From: Desulfobacteraceae bacterium
Lineage (GTDB): Bacteria > Desulfobacterota > Desulfobacteria > Desulfobacterales > Desulfobacteraceae
Length of the DNA stretch: 38,073 bases
Assembly (NCBI GenBank): GCA_024227235.1
Contig: JAAEKY010000462.1
Span: forward strand, 1 to 38,073
Direction of reading: 5' to 3'
The notes below the pieces were generated by a model, which was not told the DNA's origin, did no database searches, and saw nothing but the letters and a program-made list of their open reading frames with translations. How positions within the stretch are numbered: position 1 is the first letter of the stretch; each line of letters begins with the position of its first letter. Below, piece by piece: positions 18,095-25,400 of the stretch. The position numbers and the translations under genes were made by a program.

Positions 18095-19942
18095 ATGGCA
18101 CAACTTATTGCAGATCGACGGGATGTTGATTTTGTTTTGCATGAACAGATCGGAATGGTTGAACATGAATTGTTTGAAGAATTCAACAAAAAAACAATAG
18201 ACCTGATTGTTTCTGAAGCAAGGAACCTATCCTTAAAAGAAATCCTTCCTACGTTTAAGGAGGGGGATGAAATCGGGTGCACACTTGAGAATGGAAAGGT
18301 TACAGTTCCTGAATCTTTTAAACGAGCCTGGGATATATATTGTGAAGGTGAGTGGCTGGCCATGTGTGATGATCCCGAAGTTGGCGGTCAGGGAATGCCA
18401 AAACTCATAGGGTGTGCAGCTTTAGAATACATGGTGGGAGCCAACTCAGCCTTTATGCTTTACTATGGTATGACACATGGTGCAGCAAAGCTGGTAGAAG
18501 CCTTTGGTGATGAAGAGCAAAAAAAGCTTTACATGAAAAAGATGTTTGCCGGTACCTGGGGCGGCACCATGCTGTTGACTGAACCTGAGGCAGGTTCTGA
18601 TGTTGGGGCACTTACAACCAGTGCTACAAAGAACGAAGACGGGACCTATTCTATCCAGGGCTCAAAAATCTTTATCTCTGCCGGAGATCATGATCTGTGC
18701 GACAATATCATTCACCCGGTATTGGCAAGAATTGAAGGTGCGCCTGCAGGGACCAAGGGTATTTCCTTATTCCTGGTTCCCAAATATCATGTAAACGACG
18801 ACGGCAGTTTGGGTGAATTCAATAATGTCGTTTGTACGGGACTTGAGCATAAAATGGGAATTCATGGGAATGCGACAGCATCACTTTCTCTTGGTGAAAA
18901 AGGAGAATGTATTGGCACCCTTTTGGGAGTTGAAAACAAAGGAATGCCTGAAATGTTCAAAATGATGAATGAAGCCCGTGCATTTGTTGGGATGCAGGGA
19001 TTTGCGGTGGCTTCTGCTTCTTACATGTACGCACTTGACTATGCCAGAAACAGAGTTCAGGGAAGACATCTTCTGGCAGGAAAAGATCCATCAGCTAAAG
19101 ATGTCACCATTATTCAGCACCCAGATGTCAAACGCCAACTTCTGAACATGAAAGTATACACAGAAGGCATGCGGTCTTTAATTTATTATTATGGCAAATG
19201 CTCTGATATTGTCCATACGACTGATGATGAACAACTTAAAGCTGAAACCAGTGCATTAATTGAAGTCTTAACCCCTATTGTAAAAGGGTACATCACAGAT
19301 AAATCTCTTGAGATCTGCTCACATGGTATTCAGGTCTATGGTGGCTATGGCTATGTCAGTGAATTCCCTGTTGAACAATTGATGAGGGATTCACGGATTT
19401 TCATGATCTATGAAGGTACCAATGGCATCCAGGCCATGGACCTTATTGGCAGAAAACTCAGCATGAATAACGGTGCAAGTTTCAATTACTTTATTGCACA
19501 AATCAAAAAAACAATTGATGAAGCAAAAGGCGTTACCGGAATTGAAGCATTGGTTGAAAAAGTTACCCACGCTGTATCAAGACTTGAGTCCCTAGCCCTT
19601 GAAATCGGCCAAAGAGCCCGGTCTGAAAAAGCGCTGAATGCCTATGCGTTTGCTCACCCCTTTCTTGAAGTAACCGGAGATGTTACTTTTGCATGGATGC
19701 ACTTGTGGCGGGCATCTGTTGCGGCACCCAAGCTTGCTAAAAAAGTGGGCAGCCTTGAAAAAGAAGCTGTTGCTGCAAAAGCGGGTAAAAACAAAGATGC
19801 GGCGTATTACGCAGGCCAAATTGAATCGGCCAAATTTTTTATTAATACGCTTCTACCTTCAGCCTATGGTAAGATGGATGCCATCCTTGAAGGTGACTCC
19901 AGTGTGGAAGATATTCTGGATGTCTCTTTTGGATCAAAATAA
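18095..19942 (+). CDS. Acyl-CoA dehydrogenase, long C-terminally extended (FadE/DmdC) type
   Basis: A 615-residue FAD enzyme oxidising an acyl-CoA to the enoyl-CoA. The N-terminal extension is followed by the core (MLLTEPEAGSDVGAL FAD segment near 159-173) and the active-site region IYEGTNGIQAMDL, with the catalytic Glu at 440. A C-terminal helical extension of about 160 residues (YFIAQIKKTIDEAKG onward) is characteristic of the large acyl-CoA dehydrogenases that include DmdC. Whether the substrate is a fatty acyl-CoA or another acyl-CoA cannot be decided. The ribosome site is AAGGGG. It is monocistronic or co-transcribed with the phasin-like gene, with a repeat-bounded segment between them. 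Confidence 0.92.
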   Translation: MAQLIADRRDVDFVLHEQIGMVEHELFEEFNKKTIDLIVSEARNLSLKEILPTFKEGDEIGCTLENGKVTVPESFKRAWDIYCEGEWLAMCDDPEVGGQGMPKLIGCAALEYMVGANSAFMLYYGMTHGAAKLVEAFGDEEQKKLYMKKMFAGTWGGTMLLTEPEAGSDVGALTTSATKNEDGTYSIQGSKIFISAGDHDLCDNIIHPVLARIEGAPAGTKGISLFLVPKYHVNDDGSLGEFNNVVCTGLEHKMGIHGNATASLSLGEKGECIGTLLGVENKGMPEMFKMMNEARAFVGMQGFAVASASYMYALDYARNRVQGRHLLAGKDPSAKDVTIIQHPDVKRQLLNMKVYTEGMRSLIYYYGKCSDIVHTTDDEQLKAETSALIEVLTPIVKGYITDKSLEICSHGIQVYGGYGYVSEFPVEQLMRDSRIFMIYEGTNGIQAMDLIGRKLSMNNGASFNYFIAQIKKTIDEAKGVTGIEALVEKVTHAVSRLESLALEIGQRARSEKALNAYAFAHPFLEVTGDVTFAWMHLWRASVAAPKLAKKVGSLEKEAVAAKAGKNKDAAYYAGQIESAKFFINTLLPSAYGKMDAILEGDSSVEDILDVSFGSK

Positions 19943-19944
19943 AG

Positions 19945-20106
19945 AGACCTTTGAACACTGTTCGATTTTGTTTTAGTGCAAGGAAGATTGAAATTAAACC
20001 TGCGGGCTCGAAGAGGAGCAAACGCTCACATATATTGAATATTTTGAGGATTATCATTTTAATATTCTGTAGCAATTAGGCAAAAGGGGACATTATTCAA
20101 AGGTCT
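19945..20106. repeat. 162-base segment bounded by 11-bp inverted repeats
   Basis: AGACCTTTGAA at 19945-19955 and its exact reverse complement at 20096-20106 bound a segment beginning two bases after the acyl-CoA dehydrogenase stop. It contains a relatively GC-rich stretch (CCTGCGGGCTCGAAGAGGAG). No target duplication was found. It could be a miniature mobile element or a long terminator-like fold. No transposase is present. Confidence 0.45.
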
Positions 20107-20146
20107 TATAAAGCCCTTGGTAAAATAACCTGATGGGAGAGAAATC

Positions 20147-20449
20147 ATGTTTGATTATCTGAAAAAAAGTCTGCTAACAGGTATTGGACTGGCATTAAGA
20201 TCTAAAGATGAAATTGAGACTCTGGCAAAAGAATTTGCTGAGAAATCCAAAATGAGTCAGGATGAAACCAAAGAATTTTTAAAAGATTGTCAGCTAAAGT
20301 ATGAAGATGCAAGAGCCGGATTTGATAAAAAAATCGAAGGCACCATAGAAAAAATTCTATTAAAGCTGGATCTACCATCAAAATCAGATATTAAAGCACT
20401 CAATGATAGGATTGATGATCTTGTAGAAAAATTGTCTGATGAGAAGTAA
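20147..20449 (+). CDS. Phasin-like / PHA-granule-associated-type coiled-coil protein
   Basis: 100 residues, highly charged and helical. The N terminus (MFDYLKKSLLTGIGLALRSKDEIETLAKEFAEK) and C-terminal coiled coil (SKSDIKALNDRIDDLVEKL) match the small PhaF-like phasin group. The ribosome site GGGAGAG is good. Some members bind polyhydroxyalkanoate granules, while others in anaerobes have no known role. The neighbouring acyl-CoA dehydrogenase fits an acyl-CoA/polyester context, but no PHA synthase is in view. Confidence 0.7.
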   Translation: MFDYLKKSLLTGIGLALRSKDEIETLAKEFAEKSKMSQDETKEFLKDCQLKYEDARAGFDKKIEGTIEKILLKLDLPSKSDIKALNDRIDDLVEKLSDEK

Positions 20450-20503
20450 CCGATATAATCATAATGATGTTATCTATAAGAAAATAGTATTTAATCACTA
20501 TAT

Positions 20504-20641
20504 AAGCCATCTAAAAATAAGATTTTATTTCAAGTTCAAGGACGGTGATTAATCCAAGCTGAGGAATATAAACAATATTGCAAGGATTAAATTTTAAGCC
20601 GGACATCAAAACTGGAGAAAAAGATACTTTTTAGATGGCTT
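20504..20641. repeat. 138-base segment bounded by perfect 14-bp inverted repeats
   Basis: AAGCCATCTAAAAA at 20504-20517 and its exact reverse complement at 20628-20641 bracket nearly the whole gap between the phasin-like gene and cheD. The right arm touches the cheD stop codon (20642-20644). The interior is AT-rich and non-coding. There is no clear target duplication. It could be a miniature element or a shared terminator structure for the convergent genes. Confidence 0.5.
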
Positions 20642-21154
20642 TTATCTGTCGCCGGAATAAGGATACCAGTCCGAGTTTCTCAGCCGATCCACCTTTAAGA
20701 TGACAATCTCATAAGTACCTGTATTAAAAACAATTTTTCTACCGAGTTCCCCACCGGTATCTTCTGAAACAACTTTAATTTTCCGACCTGCTAATATCTG
20801 TTTAGCTGTCCTTAAATTGTCACGGCCGACATCTCGTTTTGAATATTTTGAATTAAAGGCGCCGCCAAACAATTGAGCTTCCAAATTAGATTTGTTTGAT
20901 CCATTGGCTGTCATCATTCTTATTAATGTCAAAACAGCTACATTGCCATATCGTGCGGTTGTTTTTTCACTGCTTTCAACATAGGGTAAAAGGAAATGGT
21001 TCATTCCACCTGTTTTGAGTGATCTATCATACAAGCTAACTGCCACAGATGAACCGAGGACTGTTGATATTGTGGTGGGTCTATCCGGCAGGTATATGTA
21101 CCCAGGTTTTAAAAAATAATCTTGTGCTACAGGTTTTTCTGAAGTTTGTGTCAT
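20642..21154 (-). CDS. cheD: CheD-like protein with Ser at the catalytic Cys position
   Basis: 170 residues. Family role: CheD deamidates glutamines of chemoreceptors and binds CheC/CheY-P in some bacteria. The core STVLGSSVAVSLYD, GGMNHFLLP (His53) and GGAFN motifs are clear. The family nucleophile is the Cys of LGSC. Here it is Ser36 (codon TCT), and the protein contains no cysteine at all. The conserved Thr (T31) and His are kept. The protein may therefore be a non-catalytic binding subunit or have altered activity. It is transcribed away from the binding-protein/ABC/response-regulator cluster, suggesting a shared sensory role. No other che gene is in view. Confidence 0.88.
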   Translation of the reverse strand: MTQTSEKPVAQDYFLKPGYIYLPDRPTTISTVLGSSVAVSLYDRSLKTGGMNHFLLPYVESSEKTTARYGNVAVLTLIRMMTANGSNKSNLEAQLFGGAFNSKYSKRDVGRDNLRTAKQILAGRKIKVVSEDTGGELGRKIVFNTGTYEIVILKVDRLRNSDWYPYSGDR

Positions 21155-21647
21155 AATAATTTTTAGAATCTTCTTTTTTTTAACATCTGTTTTATCTTAT
21201 TCCGGCGTTCATATCAAGTTAAGATTCACTACAATATTTGTTTGATTTTTTTAAAGAAGGTCATCGGGGAAGAGATTAATTCCCAGATTCTTTAACCCGG
21301 ATATTTCATGACAATATTACCAATATATTACTATATTGTACTATTAATAATGAGTTATGGTTTTAATTCAATCATTTTTAGAAGATGTCACCCTTCGGAA
21401 AAATTGATTTTATTTCATCTGCTGCATTACAGGCCACTCGCAGTAGAGGATGACGACTTCACGCCCTCTGCCGTACTCCTTTATGCCTTTCAGGAGAAAG
21501 CAACATATTTACGTGTGACCTTCAGGTTATGAAATATCCGGGTTAACCTTGCCAAGTTTAAGAGCTTATGCTAATAGTGAATCTCTATTGCCAAAGCAAA
21601 TTTTTAAGCAGGTTTAATACCAAAGCATCTAAACAAAAGAGGTATTA
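21155..21647. other. Intergenic region containing a MITE-like element
   Basis: About 490 bases between cheD (minus) and the binding-protein cluster (plus), mostly occupied by the element at 21292-21546. The 74-codon frame inside the element (21308-21532) has no ribosome site and starts in the terminal repeat, so it is not called. Confidence 0.6.
21292..21546. mobile_element. MITE-like element with TTAA target duplication
   Basis: TTAA plus CCCGGATATTTCAT at 21292-21309 is perfectly inverted at 21529-21546 (ATGAAATATCCGGG plus TTAA). Read as an element, it is 247 bases (21296-21542) with 14-bp perfect terminal inverted repeats, flanked on both sides by TTAA (21292-21295, 21543-21546), which would be a 4-bp target duplication. 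The interior holds no transposase. It is more GC-balanced than its surroundings. It is best read as a non-autonomous element or an internally deleted insertion sequence. Confidence 0.72.
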
Positions 21648-22580
21648 ATGGAGCGCAATCCTTGTATTCGAATTGGGCATCTAAAAATTGTTGACCATCT
21701 TGTTCTCGGTATTGCAGATCTTCAACTTAAAAATAAAAAATTGAACCTTACCCATTCGAGCCTCGAAACGATTAATATGAATTCATGGAATCAAGTCTGT
21801 GACGATCTCACAGACGGGAGTATCACCGGTGCATTTATCACAGCGCCAATGGCCATGGATCTTTTCGCTGCAGGTCTGGATATAAAGATATTAATGTTTA
21901 CCCACAGGTCAGGTAGTGTAATTATAAAAAACGATGCCTTAAATATTAACAATGTTTCTGATTTCAAAGGTAAAACTGTTCTTGTTCCGGCAGAACGCTC
22001 TATTCAAACCATGCTCCTTCACAGGTTATTATCTTCTGCCGGACTTAATCTTGGTGCGCATGACGACATCAATGCAGACGTAACATATGAGATTGTCAGC
22101 CCCTTTCTTATGACTGAAATGTTAATGAATGATAATGACGAAGACATTGCAGGAATTGCTGTTGAAGACCCCATTGGTACCGAAGCTGTTCATAAAGGCG
22201 TTGCAAAAGAAGTCTGTACATCCGGAAGCCTTTGGAAAGACCATCCCTGTTGTGTTTTTGTCTTAAGTACATCCTTTCTGGAAAAATATCCTGAAGCTGT
22301 GGGCGAACTTGTCTCTTTATTTGCTCAGACGGGACAACTTCTTGAAGAATCAAAGGGAGATGAACTCCTTTTAATGGTGCAAGAATTTCTTGGTCAAAAA
22401 AAAGAAGTGATTCGCCATGTTCTTCTTGAAACAGATATATGTTTTGATCCTTCCTTATGGGTTCCGGATATTGAAGCCTTGAATCTTATTCAAGACTATT
22501 TGTGTGATTCAATGGGTATTTTAAAAAATAAAATCGACATAAATAATCTTGTAGACAATTCATTTATTATAAACGCTTAG
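21648..22580 (+). CDS. Signal-less solute-binding-like protein (NrtA/SsuA/NMT1 superfamily)
   Basis: 310 residues with no signal peptide, so probably cytoplasmic. The fold is that of ABC solute-binding proteins: IRIGHLKIVDHLVLGIAD at the start, FITAPMAMDLFAAG, FTHRSGSVII, FKGKTVLVPAERS and IAGIAVEDPIGTEAV. Residues 196-202 are WKDHPCC. The same landmarks occur in the response-regulator fusion at 25401 (DHLALGAL, LAPIAMDLFA, FAHKNGSTFI, WENHPCC), so the two are paralogues. It starts the plus-strand cluster with a good ribosome site (AGAGG). A cytosolic ligand sensor, or a partner of the fused receiver, is the likeliest role. The ligand is unknown. Confidence 0.8.
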   Translation: MERNPCIRIGHLKIVDHLVLGIADLQLKNKKLNLTHSSLETINMNSWNQVCDDLTDGSITGAFITAPMAMDLFAAGLDIKILMFTHRSGSVIIKNDALNINNVSDFKGKTVLVPAERSIQTMLLHRLLSSAGLNLGAHDDINADVTYEIVSPFLMTEMLMNDNDEDIAGIAVEDPIGTEAVHKGVAKEVCTSGSLWKDHPCCVFVLSTSFLEKYPEAVGELVSLFAQTGQLLEESKGDELLLMVQEFLGQKKEVIRHVLLETDICFDPSLWVPDIEALNLIQDYLCDSMGILKNKIDINNLVDNSFIINA

Positions 22581-22594
22581 TTGGAAAGCAAACT

Positions 22595-23362
22595 TTGAAA
22601 ATTAGAATTGAAAAAGTTACCAAAGTTTATCAAACATCGGAAAAAACCGATTATACTGTTATAAAGGATATCACTTTCTCAATCAATGAAGGTGACTTTG
22701 TTATTATACTTGGTGAATCCGGTTGTGGGAAGACAACTCTTTTAAACATGCTGGCAGGATTAGAGATGCCAACATCAGGAAAAATTTATATTGATGATAA
22801 TGAAATAAAGGGCATACACCCTTCTCGTTCAATGCTTTTTCAGCAACCCACTCTGATTCCCTGGTTAAATGTTAAAGAGAATGTGGCGTATGGGTGCAAA
22901 TTGAGAGGCGATACAGAAAAGCTCGATTACAGGGTGAATCAATTCCTTGAAATTATGGGGATTGCTGGGTTTGCAAATGCAAAGCCCAATCAATTATCCC
23001 TTGGCATGGCACAAAGAGCGTGCCTTGCCAGAGCGTTGGTCGGACTACCAGATGCATTATTATTAGATGAGCCCTTTGCATCTTTAGATACATTTACCCA
23101 GGCCCATATCCAGGAAGAATTGGTAAACCTATGGCTTTCTGAACAATTTACTGCCGTATTTGTAACTCATGATATTGATGAAGCCATCCGAATGGGAAAT
23201 AAAATCATTCTTCTGGCTGGTGAACCAGCCAATATAAAAGACATTTTTGAAATCAATGAGGACTATCCAAGAGACCGAAACAATCCTAGGTTTAAGGAAA
23301 TCCGTACAGAGATTTTAAAAAGATTTAAAAATTCATACCTTGCGAAAAGGAGTCTTTTATGA
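22595..23362 (+). CDS. ABC transporter ATP-binding subunit (SsuB/TauB/NrtD type)
   Basis: 255 residues from a TTG start, 14 bases after the previous gene. Walker A GESGCGKTT (40-48), Q-loop FQQPTLIPW, signature LSLGMAQR (134-141) and Walker B ALLLDEPFASLD are all present, with the switch histidine in VFVTHDIDEA. The signature has Leu-Gly-Met where the usual form is Gly-Gly-x. The overall sequence is that of nitrate/sulfonate/taurine-type importers. It overlaps the exported binding protein gene by 4 bases (ATGA) and energises the permease at 24518. Confidence 0.92.
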   Translation: MKIRIEKVTKVYQTSEKTDYTVIKDITFSINEGDFVIILGESGCGKTTLLNMLAGLEMPTSGKIYIDDNEIKGIHPSRSMLFQQPTLIPWLNVKENVAYGCKLRGDTEKLDYRVNQFLEIMGIAGFANAKPNQLSLGMAQRACLARALVGLPDALLLDEPFASLDTFTQAHIQEELVNLWLSEQFTAVFVTHDIDEAIRMGNKIILLAGEPANIKDIFEINEDYPRDRNNPRFKEIRTEILKRFKNSYLAKRSLL

Positions 23363-24531
23363 AGAATTATTGCAAAAAAACAAGACGACAATTTTTAAAG
23401 ACTGCTGCTGCTGCGTGCTCAGGCCTGTTTCTTCCTGGTGCTGTTAATGCCTTTTCAAAAGGAGAAACCATACGGCTGGGATACCTTCCTATTACAGACG
23501 CCACGCCATTGCTTGTCGCCCATGGGCTTGGATATTTTTCAGAAGAAGGACTTGCTGTTGATAGACCGGTTATGGTAAGATCATGGAAAATTTTGATTGA
23601 ATCATTCTTGGCTGGCAAATTTAATTTAACACATATGCTTTTCCCAATTCCAGTATGGATGCGGTTTAAAACAAAAGTCCCGGTAAAAGTTCTTGGCTGG
23701 AATCATACCAACGGGAGTGCGGTTACAGTAAGGGGAGATTCAGATATTTACAGTTTTAAACAATTAGGCGGCAGAAAGGTTGCAGTCCCCTCCTGGTATT
23801 CCATGCATAACCTGATCTTACAGATGGGTCTTACATCACAGGGATTAAAACCGGTGATAAAACCCCAGTCAGCAAGGCTTGCAAAAGATGAGGTCAATTT
23901 GTTTCTACTTCCTCCGCCGGATATGCCGACAGCCCTTTTAGGAAAAAAAATTGATGGGTATATTGTTGCAGACCCTTTTAATGCTTTAGCCGAAATTAAA
24001 TTTAATGCAAGAATCATGAGATTTTCCGGCGATATCTGGAAAAATCATCCCTGTTGCGTCATTGTCTCCAATGAAAAGCTTATTAAAAATAATTCTTTAT
24101 TAGTTCAAAAGGCTATGAATGCAATTGTTAGAGCACAGGATTGGTGTATTAACAATCCCAATGAGACAGCTCACCTATTAAGCCGAGACGGTGAAGGATA
24201 TCTGCCCTTTCCAAAAAATGTTATAAATAAAGTCTTTGAAAATCCAAAAAAAGATCAGCTTGTCCATCCAGACTGGGATGTAGGAAGAATTGGATTTCAA
24301 CCTTTTCCTTTTCCTTCGGCAACACGATTTATTATTGACCAGATGAAACAAACGCTTATGGGGGGAGACGCACATTTTCTAAAAAGCCTGGATACCCCAA
24401 TCGCTGCAGACGATCTTGTAGAAAATAAATTTGTTACGAAAGCCATGGATGAAATGGGTGGCATTAACCGGTTTTGCAATGGTAATCTGACCAAACCGTA
24501 CACAAGGGAAGAAGTCGTTGAAATCAATTAA
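23359..24531 (+). CDS. Tat-exported ABC solute-binding protein (NrtA/SsuA type)
   Basis: 390 residues. The N terminus has a twin-arginine signal (KKTRRQFLKTAAAA, then a hydrophobic run ending PGAVNAF), so export in folded form is likely. The mature protein starts IRLGYLPITDATPLLVAHGLGYF, typical of nitrate/sulfonate/NMT1-type binding proteins, and contains YIVADPFNALAE and W227-KNHPCC. Export by Tat and the Cys pair hint at a bound cofactor or metal, but this is only inference. The start overlaps the ATPase stop by 4 bases and the end overlaps the permease start by 14 bases. The ligand is not identifiable from sequence. Confidence 0.9.
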   Translation: MKNYCKKTRRQFLKTAAAACSGLFLPGAVNAFSKGETIRLGYLPITDATPLLVAHGLGYFSEEGLAVDRPVMVRSWKILIESFLAGKFNLTHMLFPIPVWMRFKTKVPVKVLGWNHTNGSAVTVRGDSDIYSFKQLGGRKVAVPSWYSMHNLILQMGLTSQGLKPVIKPQSARLAKDEVNLFLLPPPDMPTALLGKKIDGYIVADPFNALAEIKFNARIMRFSGDIWKNHPCCVIVSNEKLIKNNSLLVQKAMNAIVRAQDWCINNPNETAHLLSRDGEGYLPFPKNVINKVFENPKKDQLVHPDWDVGRIGFQPFPFPSATRFIIDQMKQTLMGGDAHFLKSLDTPIAADDLVENKFVTKAMDEMGGINRFCNGNLTKPYTREEVVEIN

Positions 24532-25348
24532 TCAATTTATTTATCGTGATCCTAAGCAGGTCGGACTGTATGCTATTTTTGGCAACCGAGATTTTGGTTG
24601 GAAATATGAGTTGATAGGGCTTTTGGTTTTCACAGGCTTTTGGATGGCAGCAGCGCAATTTATTTTTACAAGACCACAATTTGAACAATTCAATGGGTTT
24701 TTGCCCGGTCCAACTTTTAAAGCCCTTTATGCCGTTGCTCAAGAAAGTAAATTCTGGATTTCAGTATTCGCAAGTTTAGGAAGAATTCTTATCGGCATAT
24801 CACTGGCTGCATTAGTTGGGGTGCCCCTAGGAATTTTGATCGGTTTTTACCCTAGACTCAGAGGCCTTTCATATTCTTCTATTCAGTTTGTCAGAATGAT
24901 TAGCCCACTGTCCTGGATGCCCATTGCATTGCTTTTATTTGCAAGTTTTGAGACTGCTGTTTATTTTTTGATTGTAATGGCGACAATTTGCCCTATAATA
25001 CTAAATACAACGATTGGTGTACTAAATATTAATCCCCAATGGATAAAAATGGCTTTAAACCAAGGGGCGACGAATGTTCAACTAATCAGAACAATTGTCA
25101 TTCCAGCATCTGTCCCGAATATAATGACAAGCCTGAGGTTGGCTTTAGGTATTGCATGGATTGTGCTGGTACCTGCTGAATTCATAGGCGTTTCCAGTGG
25201 CCTTGGATACTTAATTAATGATGCCAGGGATACAATGGAATATGACAAACTGATGGCTATGGTTATCGCCATCGGAATTCTAGGGTTTACCCTGGATAGA
25301 ATTATTCAAAGGTTGCAACATAACCTGAGTTGGTCATGGAATGAATAA
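24518..25348 (+). CDS. ABC transporter permease (SsuC/TauC/NrtB type)
   Basis: A 276-residue inner-membrane permease with about six helices. SLGRILIGISLAALVGVPLGILIG and the cytoplasmic EAA-like loop (MALNQGATNVQLIRTIVIPASVPNIMTSLRLALGIAW) are diagnostic of this permease family. It starts at TTG, with AAGGGA eight bases upstream, inside the end of the binding-protein gene. With the ATPase and exported binding protein it completes one importer. An unusual N-terminal stretch of about 30 residues (NQFIYRDPKQVGLYAIFGNRDFGWKYE) precedes helix 1. Confidence 0.92.
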   Translation: MKSINQFIYRDPKQVGLYAIFGNRDFGWKYELIGLLVFTGFWMAAAQFIFTRPQFEQFNGFLPGPTFKALYAVAQESKFWISVFASLGRILIGISLAALVGVPLGILIGFYPRLRGLSYSSIQFVRMISPLSWMPIALLLFASFETAVYFLIVMATICPIILNTTIGVLNINPQWIKMALNQGATNVQLIRTIVIPASVPNIMTSLRLALGIAWIVLVPAEFIGVSSGLGYLINDARDTMEYDKLMAMVIAIGILGFTLDRIIQRLQHNLSWSWNE

Positions 25349-25400
25349 CTATTAAAAATAAAACATACATGTTTATACACAAACTTTAAGGAGTTTTTAA

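Noticed and set aside
19842..20075. 77-codon minus-strand frame across the acyl-CoA dehydrogenase end
   Set aside because: It is half antisense to a certain gene and half inside the inverted-repeat segment, with no ribosome site.
21308..21532. 74-codon plus-strand frame inside the MITE-like element
   Set aside because: It begins at the terminal repeat, has no ribosome site and shows no transposase motif.
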